The notes under the pieces were generated by a model. That model was not told the DNA's origin and did not search any database. It saw only the letters and a program-made list of their open reading frames with translations. Source: an uncultured Bacteroidales bacterium (GTDB lineage: Bacteria; Bacteroidota; Bacteroidia; Bacteroidales; UBA932). From it: a stretch of DNA of 53,270 nt. The stretch is from positions 1 through 53,270 of the forward strand of contig CALVDH010000021.1 of assembly GCA_944326235.1 (NCBI GenBank), read 5' to 3'. A program made the translations under genes and the position numbers. Below are positions 8,612-18,289 of this stretch, piece by piece (position 1 is the stretch's first letter; the number at the start of each line of letters is the position of its first letter).

Positions 8612-9472
8612 ATGAGACAACTTAAGATTACAAAATCAATCACCAACCGCGAGAGCGCCTCTCTGGACAAGTATCTCCAGGAGATCGGCAGGGAGGAGCT
8701 CATCGGGGTGGATGAGGAAGTGGAATTGGCACAGAGAATACGCAAAGGGGACCAGGCGGCCCTCGAGAAGCTGACGAAGGCCAATCTCCGCTTCGTCGTT
8801 TCTGTTGCGAAACAGTACCAGAACCAGGGACTGAGCCTTCCTGACCTGATCAACGAGGGCAACCTGGGCCTTATCAAGGCCGCCGAGAAGTTCGACGAGA
8901 CCCGCGGTTTCAAGTTCATTTCCTATGCCGTGTGGTGGATACGTCAGTCGATTCTGCAGGCTCTTGCGGAGCAGTCCAGAATCGTCCGTCTGCCCCTGAA
9001 CCAGGTGGGGTCCCTGAACAAAATCAACAAGGCTCTTCAGAAGTTCGAGCAGGACAACGAGCGAATGCCCTCGCCCGATGAGCTGGCGGAGATTCTCGAC
9101 ATTCCCCGCGACAAGATTGCCGACACCCTCCGCGTATCCGGCCGTCACGTTTCCGTGGACGCTCCTTTCGTGGACGGAGAGGACAACAGCCTGCTGGACG
9201 TGCTGGTCAACAATGACTCGCCCAACGCCGACCGCGGTCTGGTAAACGAGTCCCTGAACAAGGAGATCGAGCGCGCCCTGTCCACCCTCACCGAAAGGGA
9301 GAGGGATATCGTCAAGGACTTCTTCGGTATCGGTACTCAGGAAATGACCCTCGAGGAGATAGGCGAGAAGTTCGGTCTCACCCGCGAGAGAGTCCGCCAG
9401 ATCAAGGAGAAGGCCATACGCCGTCTCAGACACAGCAACCGCAGCAAGCTCCTGAAGAGTTACCTCGGATAG
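8612..9472 (+). CDS. rpoD: RNA polymerase primary sigma factor (short Bacteroidetes RpoD)
   Basis: 286 residues, the typical short primary sigma of Bacteroidetes, which lacks the long region 1.1 and non-conserved region of the E. coli protein. Region 1.2 is '[14 protein letters not shown]'; region 2 includes '[20 protein letters not shown]' and '[20 protein letters not shown]', the core-binding and -7 recognition helices; region 4.2 is '[20 protein letters not shown]', the -33 recognition HTH. It is the factor expected to read the TTTG/TAnnTTTG promoters listed in this window. Confidence 0.97.
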   Translation: MRQLKITKSITNRESASLDKYLQEIGREELIGVDEEVELAQRIRKGDQAALEKLTKANLRFVVSVAKQYQNQGLSLPDLINEGNLGLIKAAEKFDETRGFKFISYAVWWIRQSILQALAEQSRIVRLPLNQVGSLNKINKALQKFEQDNERMPSPDELAEILDIPRDKIADTLRVSGRHVSVDAPFVDGEDNSLLDVLVNNDSPNADRGLVNESLNKEIERALSTLTERERDIVKDFFGIGTQEMTLEEIGEKFGLTRERVRQIKEKAIRRLRHSNRSKLLKSYLG

Positions 9473-9505
9473 ACAAAGACAGACAACCTTATAATCCAAC
9501 CTCAT

Positions 9506-11608
9506 ATGAAAAAATTTTTATTTTCCACAGCAATCCTGACACTTGCACTTATGATGACATCATGTGACAATCGGAAAAATCCTCTTCTCGAGGAGTGGGA
9601 TACCCCCTTCGGCATCCCTCCTTTCGAAGAAGTGCAGATAGATGATTACAAGCCTGCCGTTCTGGCAGCCATAGAGGAGCACAACAAGGAGATAGACGCT
9701 ATCGTCAACAATCCCGCTGCTCCTGATTTCGAGAATACCATCGTAGCCCTGGACAACGCCGGCGGTCTTTTCAGCCGCGTGTACTCCGTCTTCGGCAGCG
9801 AGACATCCATCAACTCCACTCCCGAGCTGATGGCCATCGAGACTGAGCTGGCCCCCGTGGTAAGCGCCCACTTCAACGAGATTTCCCTCAACGAGAAACT
9901 CTACGAGAGGGTCAAGGCCGTCTATGACAACCGCGAGAACCTCAATCTCGAGCCCGACCAGATGAGACTTCTCACCGAGACATACAAAGGATATGAGAGG
10001 GCCGGAGCCACTCTTCCCGCAGACAAGAAGGAAGAGCTCAAGAAGATCAACTCCCGCATCTCCGAGCTGCAGCTCAAGTTCGAGCAGAACGTGCTGAAGG
10101 AGACAGCTGCCTTCACCCTCGTGGTGGATGACGAGGCAGATCTCGCCGGACTGCCCCAGGCAGCCATCGACGCAGCAGCTCAGCGTGCTGAGGAGAAAGG
10201 CATGGGCGGTATGTGGGTGTTCGGTCTGGACAACGCCAGCGTAATGCCCTTCCTCCAGTATGATGACAACCGGGAACTGCGTACCAAGCTGCTGAACGGC
10301 TATCTCAACCGCGGCAACAACGATGATGCAAATGACAACAAGGCCATCATCGTGGAAATGGTGAACCTCTATAACCAGAAGGCCAAGATCATGGGCTATG
10401 ACAACTATGCCGAGTTTGTTCTCGAGGACCGTATGGCCAAGACCCCCGAGGCCGTCTACAATCTCCTCGACCAGCTCTGGACTCCCGCGCTGAAATCCGC
10501 CAGGCGTGAGCTCGCCGACATGTATCCCATCGCCAAGGCCCAGGGAGTCAACGGTGAGCTGACTGCCGCCGACTGGAGATACTACTTCGAGAAGGCCAAG
10601 GCAGAGAAGTTCAACCTCTCCGAGGATGAGCTGAAGCCCTACTTCAAGTTCGAGAACGTGCGTGAGGGTATCTTCTACGTGGCCAACCGTCTTTACGGAA
10701 TTACCTTCACCCAGCTCAACAACGTGCCGGTGCCCCATCCCGAGGCCCAGGCCTTCGAGTGCAAGGACGCTGACGGCTCCACCCTCGGCATCATCTTCAT
10801 GGATATGTTCGCCCGTCCCGGCTACAAGAGAGGCGGTGCATGGTGCGGAGGCTACCGCGAGCAGTACTACAAGGATGGTGTAAGGGTTATCCCTATCGTG
10901 ACCATCGTGGGCAACTTTACCCGCGGAACAGGTGACGCTCCCGCACTGCTGAGCCCCGATGAGACCGAGACATTCTTCCACGAGTTCGGACATGCCCTCC
11001 AGTCCCTCCTTCAGGATGTAAGGTATCAGGGCAACGCCTCGATGACCCGCGATTTCGTGGAGCTCCCCTCGCAGATCAACGAGCACTGGGCATTTGAGCC
11101 TGAGGTGCTTAAAGTATATGCAAAGCATTATCAGACAGGTGAGGTGATTCCTCAGGAACTGGTGGACAAGCTCGATAAGTCCGGCAAGTACGGCCAGGGC
11201 TTCGCCACTACCGAGTATCTGGCAGCCTCCCTGCTCGATATGGACTACTTCATCATGGATGAGATTCCCGCCGACCTGGATGTCAACAAATTCGAGGCTA
11301 AAGTCCTCGGTGACCGCGGTCTGCTCTCCCAGATTCCTCCCCGCTACCGCTCGACCTACTTCACCCACGTGTTCGGCGGCGGATATACAGTAGGCTACTA
11401 CAGCTACATCTGGGCAGAGGTTCTGGACGCTGACGCCTACGAGGCATTCAAGGAGACCGGTGACATCTTCAACCAGGAGGTGGCCCGCAAGTTCCGCGAG
11501 GAAGTCCTCGAGCGCGGCGGTGAGGACGACGCCATGACCCTCTACGTCAACTTCCGCGGCAAGGAGCCCGGCATCGATCCCCTCCTCGCCAACAGAGGCC
11601 TCAAATAG
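9506..11608 (+). CDS. M3-family metallopeptidase lipoprotein (dipeptidyl carboxypeptidase-like)
   Basis: 700 residues, typical for Dcp/oligopeptidase A. A lipoprotein signal ends with 'MMTSC', so it should be anchored in the envelope. The zinc motif HEFGH is at residues 492-496 ('FFHEFGHALQSLL'), with the downstream family segments 'SQINEHWAFEPEVL' and 'YYSYIWAEVLDADAY'. Such enzymes cleave dipeptides or short segments from peptides and would serve protein feeding, matching the amino-acid fermentation genes later in the window. It is 33 bp after rpoD. Confidence 0.93.
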   Translation: MKKFLFSTAILTLALMMTSCDNRKNPLLEEWDTPFGIPPFEEVQIDDYKPAVLAAIEEHNKEIDAIVNNPAAPDFENTIVALDNAGGLFSRVYSVFGSETSINSTPELMAIETELAPVVSAHFNEISLNEKLYERVKAVYDNRENLNLEPDQMRLLTETYKGYERAGATLPADKKEELKKINSRISELQLKFEQNVLKETAAFTLVVDDEADLAGLPQAAIDAAAQRAEEKGMGGMWVFGLDNASVMPFLQYDDNRELRTKLLNGYLNRGNNDDANDNKAIIVEMVNLYNQKAKIMGYDNYAEFVLEDRMAKTPEAVYNLLDQLWTPALKSARRELADMYPIAKAQGVNGELTAADWRYYFEKAKAEKFNLSEDELKPYFKFENVREGIFYVANRLYGITFTQLNNVPVPHPEAQAFECKDADGSTLGIIFMDMFARPGYKRGGAWCGGYREQYYKDGVRVIPIVTIVGNFTRGTGDAPALLSPDETETFFHEFGHALQSLLQDVRYQGNASMTRDFVELPSQINEHWAFEPEVLKVYAKHYQTGEVIPQELVDKLDKSGKYGQGFATTEYLAASLLDMDYFIMDEIPADLDVNKFEAKVLGDRGLLSQIPPRYRSTYFTHVFGGGYTVGYYSYIWAEVLDADAYEAFKETGDIFNQEVARKFREEVLERGGEDDAMTLYVNFRGKEPGIDPLLANRGLK

Positions 11609-11628
11609 TATCTACACTCAAACCTTAT

Positions 11629-13410
11629 ATGAATCAGGAACAGTTTATTCAAGACAAGGTAAAATATGCGCTGGAAGCCCTTTACGGGGCTTCTGGCGTT
11701 AATTTGCCCATACAGGTCCAGGCGACCAGAAAAGAGTTCGAGGGCGATGCTACCCTCGTCACCTTCCCCCTGCTCAAGACATCCCGCAAGTCCCCCGAGG
11801 CCACAGGCCAGGAGATAGGAGAGTGGCTGAAGGCCAATACTCCCGAGATAGAGAGCTTCAATGTGGTGAAGGGTTTCCTCAATATCAAGTTCGCACCCTC
11901 TTTCTGGAAGGAGGTCTACGGTTCCATCGCCGCTGACGGCAGCTTCGGACATCTGCCCTACACCGGCAAGACCGTGATGGTCGAGTACTCCTCTCCCAAC
12001 ACCAACAAGCCCCTGCACCTGGGACACATCCGCAACATCCTGCTGGGCTGGTCCGTATCCAGGCTGCTGGAGGAGAACGGTCACAAGGTCATCAAGACCA
12101 ATATCGTCAATGACCGCGGTATCCACATCTGCAAGTCCATGGTCGCATGGAAGAAGGCCGGCAACGGCGTGACTCCGGAGTCCTCCGGCAAGAAGGGCGA
12201 CCATCTGGTAGGAGACTTCTACGTGAAGTTCAACGACCTCTACAAGGCCGAGGTGGCACAGCTGGAGGCTCAGGGCATGAGCAAGGAGGAGGCCGAGGAG
12301 AAGGCTCCCATCCTGCAGGAGGCCCGTCAGATGCTTGTGAAATGGGAGCAGGGCGACCCTGAGACAGTGGAACTCTGGAAGATGATGAACTCCTGGGTCT
12401 ACGCCGGCTTCGACGAGACCTACGCGGCTCTCGGAGTGGGCTTCGACCGGATTTACTACGAGTCCCAGACCTACCTGCACGGCAAGTCGCTGGTGGAGGA
12501 GGGACTGCGCAAGGGCGTCTTCGAGCGGATGGAGGACGGCTCCGTGTGGTGCGACCTGACCGCCGACGGGCTGGACCGCAAGCTGCTCCTGAGAAAGGAC
12601 GGCACCTCGGTGTACATCACCCAGGACCTGGGCACTGCCGTCGAGAGATTTACCGAATACAGTCTGGACGAGCATGTCTACGTAGTGGGCAACGAGCAGA
12701 ACTACCACTTCCAGGTGCTCAAGCTCATACTCAAGAAACTGGGCTTCGCCTGGGCCGACAGCATCTACCACCTCTCATACGGTATGGTGGAGCTGCCAGA
12801 GGGCAAGATGAAGTCCCGCGAGGGTACGGTAGTCGACGCCGACGACCTGCTGGAGAAGATGTACAACACCGCTAAGGAGACTTCGCTGGAGCTCGGCAAG
12901 CTGGCCGACATGAGCGGGGAGGAGCAGGAAGAGCTTTTCCGCACACTCAGCCTCGGTGCCCTGAAGTACTTCATCATCAAGGTGGATCCCAAGAAGACCA
13001 TGCTCTTCGACCCGAAGGAGTCCATAGACTTCAACGGCAACACCGGTCCCTTCATCCAGTACACCCATGCCCGTATCCGTTCCATCCTGCGCAAGGCCGC
13101 AGAGGCCGGATATACCCCTGCGCTGGCTGGGGACGCTGCCTTCAACGACAAGGAGATCAGCATCATCAAGCTGCTCAATCTGTATCCCCAGAAGGTGGCC
13201 GAGGCCGGAGCTGCCCTGTCCCCGGCCCTCATAGCCAACTACGCATACGACCTGGCCAAGGAATTCAACCAGTACTATCACGATGTATCGATTCTCAAGG
13301 AAGAGGATGCCGCTTTGCGCGATGCCCGCCTGATGCTGATAGGTACCATTGCGTCCGTGCTGGTCAAGGCCATGGATATCCTCGGAATCCGTCTGCCCGA
13401 GAGGATGTAG
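11629..13410 (+). CDS. argS: Arginyl-tRNA synthetase
   Basis: Class I aminoacyl-tRNA synthetase, 593 residues. An N-terminal Add-1 tRNA-binding domain is followed by the HIGH-type motif in 'NTNKPLHLGHIRNILLGWS' (around residue 130), the KMSKS-equivalent 'EGKMKSREGTVVDADDLL', and the C-terminal DALR anticodon-binding domain containing 'FIQYTHARIRSILRKAAE'. It charges tRNA-Arg. The stop is 3 bp before the next ATG, so the YgiQ gene is probably in the same operon. Confidence 0.98.
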   Translation: MNQEQFIQDKVKYALEALYGASGVNLPIQVQATRKEFEGDATLVTFPLLKTSRKSPEATGQEIGEWLKANTPEIESFNVVKGFLNIKFAPSFWKEVYGSIAADGSFGHLPYTGKTVMVEYSSPNTNKPLHLGHIRNILLGWSVSRLLEENGHKVIKTNIVNDRGIHICKSMVAWKKAGNGVTPESSGKKGDHLVGDFYVKFNDLYKAEVAQLEAQGMSKEEAEEKAPILQEARQMLVKWEQGDPETVELWKMMNSWVYAGFDETYAALGVGFDRIYYESQTYLHGKSLVEEGLRKGVFERMEDGSVWCDLTADGLDRKLLLRKDGTSVYITQDLGTAVERFTEYSLDEHVYVVGNEQNYHFQVLKLILKKLGFAWADSIYHLSYGMVELPEGKMKSREGTVVDADDLLEKMYNTAKETSLELGKLADMSGEEQEELFRTLSLGALKYFIIKVDPKKTMLFDPKESIDFNGNTGPFIQYTHARIRSILRKAAEAGYTPALAGDAAFNDKEISIIKLLNLYPQKVAEAGAALSPALIANYAYDLAKEFNQYYHDVSILKEEDAALRDARLMLIGTIASVLVKAMDILGIRLPERM

Positions 13411-13413
13411 GCC

Positions 13414-15147
13414 ATGACGGAGCAGACTCAGCCCGCCTATATGTTTCCCACCTCTGTCAAGGAGGTGGAGAGACTCGGGTGGGACTACATCGACATCATA
13501 CTTTTTTCAGGCGATGCCTTCATCGACCACCCTTCGTCGGGGACGGCGATGATAGCCCGCGTCCTGCAGCGGGAGGGCTGGAGAGTGGCCGTAGTGCCTC
13601 AGCCGGGCTGGCAGGACGACCTGCGGGACTTCCGGAAACTGGGAGTCCCGCGCCTGTTCTTCGGGGTCAACTCCGGGGCCATGGATTCCATGGTCAACCA
13701 TTACACCGCCGCCAAGCGTCTGCGCAGCAACGACGCCTATACCCCCGGCGGTCAGGCCGGACACCGCCCCGACTATGCCGTTACCGTCTATACCCGTATC
13801 CTCAAGCGCCTGTATCCCGATGTACCGGTGGTCATCGGAGGCATCGAGGCCTCCCTGCGCCGCCTGACGCACTATGACTACTGGGCGGACCGCCTGTTCC
13901 CCTCGGTACTGGTGGACAGCGGGGCCGACCTGCTCATCTACGGGATGGGGGAGAGGCCTGTGACGGCCGTCGCCCGGGCCATTGCCGCCGGGGAGGACCT
14001 GAGAGGCATCCCGCAGACCGCATTTTTCGCTGAGGAACCATGCCCCCGGGCCGGGGAGGGGACGCTCCTGCTGCACGGCTATGAGCGGGTATGCCGCGAC
14101 AAGGACGCATTTATCGAGGATTTCAATGTGGAGGAGCGGGAGGCCAACCGCCTGCATGCCGCCACCCTCATTGAACCCTATCCCGGTGGATATGTGCAGG
14201 TCAATCCGCCATTTCCTCCGGAAACGACAGAAGAAATTGATTCGTATTACGCCCTGCCTTTTACCAAGCAGCCGCATCCCCGCTACCGGGGGAAGGACAT
14301 TCCGGCCTGGGAGATGATCAAGAACTCCATTACCATTCACCGGGGCTGTTTCGGAGGCTGCTCCTTCTGCACCATTGCCGCCCATCAGGGGAAATTTATC
14401 CGCAGCCGCAGCCCCGAGTCCATCGTCCGGGAGGTGGAGCGTCTGACGGCCATGCCGCATTTTAAAGGCATAATCTCCGATGTGGGGGCGCCTACCGCCA
14501 ATATGTACGGCCTCCGCGGACGGGACGCCTCGCGCTGTGCCCGCTGCAGCCGGCCTTCGTGCCTCTTTCCCTCGCGCTGCCCGAACATGGAACATTCGCA
14601 CAGGGCGCTGATGGAACTTTACAGCCGGATTACGGCCGTTCCGGGGGTGAGGAAGGCTTTTATCGGCAGCGGTATACGCTACGACCTTTTCCTGGACAAG
14701 GACGGCTTCCTCGACGAATATTCGGAGAAATACCTGAGGGAGGTGGTGACCAACCACACCTCCGGGTGGTTCAAGGTGGCCCCTGAGCATACGGAGGACC
14801 ATGTGCTGAGGCTGATGTCCAAGCCGCCGTTCGCCCTCTTCTCCGTGCTGAGGCGGGAGTTTTCGAGGATTGCGGCCGGGGAGCGGCTGCCCTACCGGAT
14901 TGTACCTTATTTCATATCCTCGCATCCCGGATGCACCCTTCAGGACATGAAGGCTCTGGCTAAGAATAAAGAACTCAGGGGTATACAGCTGGAACAGGTG
15001 CAGGATTTCACCCCTACACCCATGACCGCCTCCTCGGTGATGTTCTATACGGGAAAGGACTTGTCCGGGCGGCCGGTTTTCGTCGAGAGGAGCATCCAGG
15101 GAAAGAAAATCCAAAAATCTCTTTTTTTTAGAAAAAATGCACTATAA
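13414..15147 (+). CDS. YgiQ-family radical SAM protein
   Basis: 577 residues. The N-terminal domain typical of YgiQ includes 'DFRKLGVPRLFFGVNSGAMD' and 'VPVVIGGIEASLRRLTHYDY'. The radical SAM 4Fe-4S motif is Cys312, Cys316 and Cys319 in 'HRGCFGGCSFCTIAAHQG'. A second cysteine cluster, 'CARCSRPSCLFPSRCPN', follows, and the C-terminal part holds 'SGWFKVAPEHTEDHVLRLM'. The family is widespread but its reaction is not established. The ATG at 13414 is used because it directly follows the argS stop. Confidence 0.93.
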   Translation: MTEQTQPAYMFPTSVKEVERLGWDYIDIILFSGDAFIDHPSSGTAMIARVLQREGWRVAVVPQPGWQDDLRDFRKLGVPRLFFGVNSGAMDSMVNHYTAAKRLRSNDAYTPGGQAGHRPDYAVTVYTRILKRLYPDVPVVIGGIEASLRRLTHYDYWADRLFPSVLVDSGADLLIYGMGERPVTAVARAIAAGEDLRGIPQTAFFAEEPCPRAGEGTLLLHGYERVCRDKDAFIEDFNVEEREANRLHAATLIEPYPGGYVQVNPPFPPETTEEIDSYYALPFTKQPHPRYRGKDIPAWEMIKNSITIHRGCFGGCSFCTIAAHQGKFIRSRSPESIVREVERLTAMPHFKGIISDVGAPTANMYGLRGRDASRCARCSRPSCLFPSRCPNMEHSHRALMELYSRITAVPGVRKAFIGSGIRYDLFLDKDGFLDEYSEKYLREVVTNHTSGWFKVAPEHTEDHVLRLMSKPPFALFSVLRREFSRIAAGERLPYRIVPYFISSHPGCTLQDMKALAKNKELRGIQLEQVQDFTPTPMTASSVMFYTGKDLSGRPVFVERSIQGKKIQKSLFFRKNAL

Positions 15148-15180
15148 TTGCAGCCGTTTTTGAAAAGAGAAAAAATAGAT

Positions 15181-15543
15181 ATGGAACAGAAAGTGAAATC
15201 ATCTTCGGCCCGTCCCAAGAAGAGGGCAGTTATCAGTTATGACAACATGTCTCCCGAGCTCCAGGCTGCGTTCAAGGAGAAATATCCCAGAGGATACGCA
15301 GACTATATGGGCGACCTCTTCAAGGTGGACAAGCCCGACGGCTCCAGTTTCTATGCGGTGGAGGTCGATATACCCGACGCAGTGTATCTGGTGAAGATAG
15401 ATGTGGACATAGATGACTATGAGAAGGCCGAGGAGGATCTCTTCGATGATGATGTAGAAGATGCTGCCGGCATAGACGGTGAGGTATTCCCTGATAATGG
15501 AGATGATATGCAGGGAGGCGAGGATGACCAGGTGGACGATTAG
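15181..15543 (+). CDS. Small acidic protein, conserved-hypothetical type
   Basis: 120 residues from the ATG at 15181; an upstream TTG in frame lies inside an A/T-rich spacer and is unlikely. A short basic N-terminus ('SSSARPKKR') precedes a globular part ('MSPELQAAFKEKYPRGYADY', then 'SFYAVEVDIPDAVYLVKIDV') and a very acidic tail of about 40 residues rich in Asp and Glu. No enzyme motif is visible. Its last 20 bases overlap the start of the ClC gene, so the two are probably translated together. Function is unknown. Confidence 0.75.
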   Translation: MEQKVKSSSARPKKRAVISYDNMSPELQAAFKEKYPRGYADYMGDLFKVDKPDGSSFYAVEVDIPDAVYLVKIDVDIDDYEKAEEDLFDDDVEDAAGIDGEVFPDNGDDMQGGEDDQVDD

Positions 15544-17290
15544 GCCGCTCATCTGGCTCAAGCACCAGCCCGAGCAGAGGATCATGACGATCCTGGCCAT
15601 AGTTACCGGGCTGGGGAGCGGGGCCGCGGCAGTAGTGCTCAAGACTCTTATAGATCTTATCGGAGAGTTGTTGACGGGATGGTTCGGTGTCTCCCGCGAC
15701 AACTTTCTGCTGCTTGTATACCCCGGGGTGGGTATGCTGCTTTCCATGCTCTTTGTCCGCTATGTCGTACGCGATGACATAGGGCACGGGGTGACGAAGG
15801 TTCTCTTCGCCATATCCCGCAACAACTCCAGAATCAAGAGCCACAATATGTGGACCTCCCTTCTGTCCAGTTCCGTGACCATCGGCTTCGGAGGCTCGGT
15901 CGGAGCGGAGGCGCCCATCGTGTACACCGGTGCGGCGATAGGCTCCAATATAGCGAGGACGCTGGGACTTTCCTACCGCAATATGACCATCCTGCTGTGC
16001 TGCGGTGCGGCCGGGGCCGTGGCAGGTATCTTCAAGGCCCCGATGGCAGGTATCCTCTTCTGTCTGGAGATACTGCTGTTCAACATATCGATGTCCTCAA
16101 TCCTGCCCCTGCTGCTGTCCTCCGTGACGGCTACGACAGTCTCCTATCTTTTCCTGGGCCGCGAGGTCCCGTTTACCAGTACGGTAGACCCTTTCGCCAT
16201 GGGCAACCTTCCCTACTACGTAGTGCTGGGCGTGTTCTGCGGCCTGGTATCCCTGTATTTCCTCAGGACCACCCTTTCTCTCGAGGACCGCATCAGGAAG
16301 ATATCCAATCCCTTCAAGCGCTGGGCTTTCTGCGCCGGGATGCTGGGTCTGCTGATATTCATCTTCCCGCCTCTGTTCGGGGAGGGCTATTCGTCCTTAG
16401 GACACATGCTGCAGGGCAATCCTGATACGATTCTCGAGAACTCCCTGTTCTCCGGGATATTCGAGCACAAGTGGGTGATACCGGTGTATTTCGCGCTGGT
16501 ACTGGTCTTCAAGGTCTTCGCCATGTCCTTCACCAATGCCGGCGGAGGTGTCGGCGGAACCTTTGGACCGACCCTTATCGTGGGCGGTATCGCCGGATTC
16601 ATACTGGCGCGGACCATCAACCTCATGGGCTTTCACGCCGTGCCCGAGGCCAATTTCGCCCTTGTCGGCATGGCGGGGCTCATGGCCGGAGTGATGCAGG
16701 CTCCGATGACGGCCATCTTCCTGATAGCGGAGATTACCGGGGGCTATGCGCTGCTGCTGCCGCTCATCGTGGTCTCGACCATTTCCTTTGCCACCATGAG
16801 GGCTTTCGAGCCGTTCTCGATATATTCCAAGCGTCTGGCCAAGAGCGGAGACCTGATTACCCATAACAGCGACCGGGCCGTGCTGACCCTGTTGCAGACC
16901 TCCGATCTCGTGGAGACCGATTTTACCTCGGTCAGGCTGGACGACACGCTAGGGGACCTGGTCAAGGCGGTGGCCCGCTCGACCCGCAACCTCTATCCGG
17001 TACTGGATGACGAGGGGATATACCGCGGATACATCGGTCTGGACGATATCCGCGAGATTATGTTTGATAAGGACAAATACGAGACGACCAAGCTCTACAC
17101 CCTGATGAAGAATGCTCCCGCTACCGTTCTTTCCACCGACCGGATGGACAGTGTGATGGACAAGTTCGACAAGACAGGGGCCTGGAATCTGCCGGTGGTA
17201 GATGAGGACGGGCGGTATGTCGGGTATGTCTCGAAGTCCAAGATTTTCTCGTCCTATCGTAAGCGTCTGCAGGACGTCTCCTGCGATTAG
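15524..17290 (+). CDS. ClC-family chloride channel or transporter with CBS domains
   Basis: 588 residues. The ATG at 15524 is chosen; it overlaps the previous gene by 20 bp. The ClC membrane domain spans about residues 15-425 with the external gating glutamate in 'GSVGAEAPIVYTGAAIGSN', the helix-N region 'GGVGGTFGPTLIVGG' and the helix-R region 'MAGVMQAPMTAIFLIAEIT'. Two C-terminal CBS domains follow (about 440-588), probably nucleotide-sensing. In 'FKAPMAGILFCLEILLF' the position of the internal proton glutamate of E. coli ClC (Glu203) appears to be Ile, and 'GHGV' replaces GSGIP, so it may work as a channel and not as a proton exchanger. Confidence 0.92.
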   Translation: MTRWTIRPLIWLKHQPEQRIMTILAIVTGLGSGAAAVVLKTLIDLIGELLTGWFGVSRDNFLLLVYPGVGMLLSMLFVRYVVRDDIGHGVTKVLFAISRNNSRIKSHNMWTSLLSSSVTIGFGGSVGAEAPIVYTGAAIGSNIARTLGLSYRNMTILLCCGAAGAVAGIFKAPMAGILFCLEILLFNISMSSILPLLLSSVTATTVSYLFLGREVPFTSTVDPFAMGNLPYYVVLGVFCGLVSLYFLRTTLSLEDRIRKISNPFKRWAFCAGMLGLLIFIFPPLFGEGYSSLGHMLQGNPDTILENSLFSGIFEHKWVIPVYFALVLVFKVFAMSFTNAGGGVGGTFGPTLIVGGIAGFILARTINLMGFHAVPEANFALVGMAGLMAGVMQAPMTAIFLIAEITGGYALLLPLIVVSTISFATMRAFEPFSIYSKRLAKSGDLITHNSDRAVLTLLQTSDLVETDFTSVRLDDTLGDLVKAVARSTRNLYPVLDDEGIYRGYIGLDDIREIMFDKDKYETTKLYTLMKNAPATVLSTDRMDSVMDKFDKTGAWNLPVVDEDGRYVGYVSKSKIFSSYRKRLQDVSCD

Positions 17291-17340
17291 ATGATAACAG
17301 CTCCAGAACCATTGCGATGGTCTGAGTTGTCGGAAAATAA

Positions 17341-17370
17341 TTGCAGAATCGATATGTATCGTTATCTTTG
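17341..17370 (+). promoter_or_regulatory. Bacteroidetes promoter for the GHKL/STAS cassette
   Basis: A TTG at 17341-17343 and TATCTTTG at 17363-17370 are separated by 19 nt, matching the -33/-7 arrangement of the Bacteroidetes primary sigma factor. The -7 element ends 20 bp before the ATG at 17391. It shows that the two-gene cassette can be transcribed apart from the ClC gene. Confidence 0.65.
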
Positions 17371-17390
17371 TGGGATAGTATTGTGGTGCA

Positions 17391-18284
17391 ATGAGAATAC
17401 TTGAACACATAAACGTGCAGCAGGAGAAATTATCTTCAGGTCTAAGTCTTGCGTTGAGAATATGCAGGAAGATTGACAGCAGTCCTGATTCGAGCGATGT
17501 CATAGATTTTTCACAAGCAGAATTTGTGACACCGACATTTATTATACCCATACTGGTGTATATTAAGAAATCCAGAAAAAATATATCTTTGGAGAATGTT
17601 GACGGGTATTTGAAGTCCATATCTTTAAACACATACGGAGTCAATTCCGGAGCTATGCGCAAGTTGGAATTTGCAGCATATCTGGAGCGTTTCTCCAAAA
17701 AACGGTACATTCCGTTAATAAGTTTCCCTGCGGCAAATGACCGAGTAGAAGATAAAAACAGTATTATGTCGGTGATTGAGTCTATAATTATCCGGCAATC
17801 AGGCTTGAAACAGAACATTGTTTCCGGCATTAAATATATGCTGGGTGAGATAGTCGACAATATTTCGGAGCATTCGCGGTCTGAATATGGATATATCCTC
17901 GCCCAGTGTTATCCGGCATCAAGATATATAGATGTTTGCATCGGTGATACAGGTATAACGCTTTTGGGAAGTTATTCCCAATTACCCGATTATGATATAA
18001 ATAATGATGGGGAAGCGATGTTGGCGGCCAACAGCGGTATATCTACAAAGAATCTGCCTGAGGCAGAAAATAGAGGTTATGGCATAAGTACGACAAGAAG
18101 GATGCTTGTAGACGGAATGAGCGGCCAATATATGATGGTGTCAGGAGATACTGTATATGTTAATACCAAGGCCGGATCCGGCTATTTTGAATTGCCGTAC
18201 GGTATTCGTTTTGAGGGAACTATTATAGCATTGAGAATCCCTTACTGGAATGATGAATTTGAATATGTCAATTATATAGAATAG
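17391..18284 (+). CDS. GHKL-type ATPase with N-terminal STAS-like segment
   Basis: 297 residues. The C-terminal half carries the Bergerat ATP-binding boxes: N box 'GEIVDNISEHS' (Glu153, Asn157, His161), G1 box 'CIGDTGITLL' (Asp186) and G2 box 'NRGYGISTTRRML' (around residue 230). No histidine phospho-acceptor domain is visible, so it resembles anti-sigma-factor-like kinases or stand-alone ATPase switches. Residues about 35-60 ('VIDFSQAEFVTPTFIIPILV') look like the core strand and helix of a STAS domain. The gene is AT-rich compared with clc and tex on either side. The next gene, 5 bp downstream, encodes a STAS-like partner. Function is unknown. Confidence 0.75.
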   Translation: MRILEHINVQQEKLSSGLSLALRICRKIDSSPDSSDVIDFSQAEFVTPTFIIPILVYIKKSRKNISLENVDGYLKSISLNTYGVNSGAMRKLEFAAYLERFSKKRYIPLISFPAANDRVEDKNSIMSVIESIIIRQSGLKQNIVSGIKYMLGEIVDNISEHSRSEYGYILAQCYPASRYIDVCIGDTGITLLGSYSQLPDYDINNDGEAMLAANSGISTKNLPEAENRGYGISTTRRMLVDGMSGQYMMVSGDTVYVNTKAGSGYFELPYGIRFEGTIIALRIPYWNDEFEYVNYIE

Positions 18285-18289
18285 GCGCG

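Noticed and set aside
9560..11368. Long antisense ORF opposite the M3 peptidase (and similar ones opposite tex, rny, kor and ftsH)
   Set aside because: These are codon-bias shadows of strongly supported genes; their translations show no known domains.
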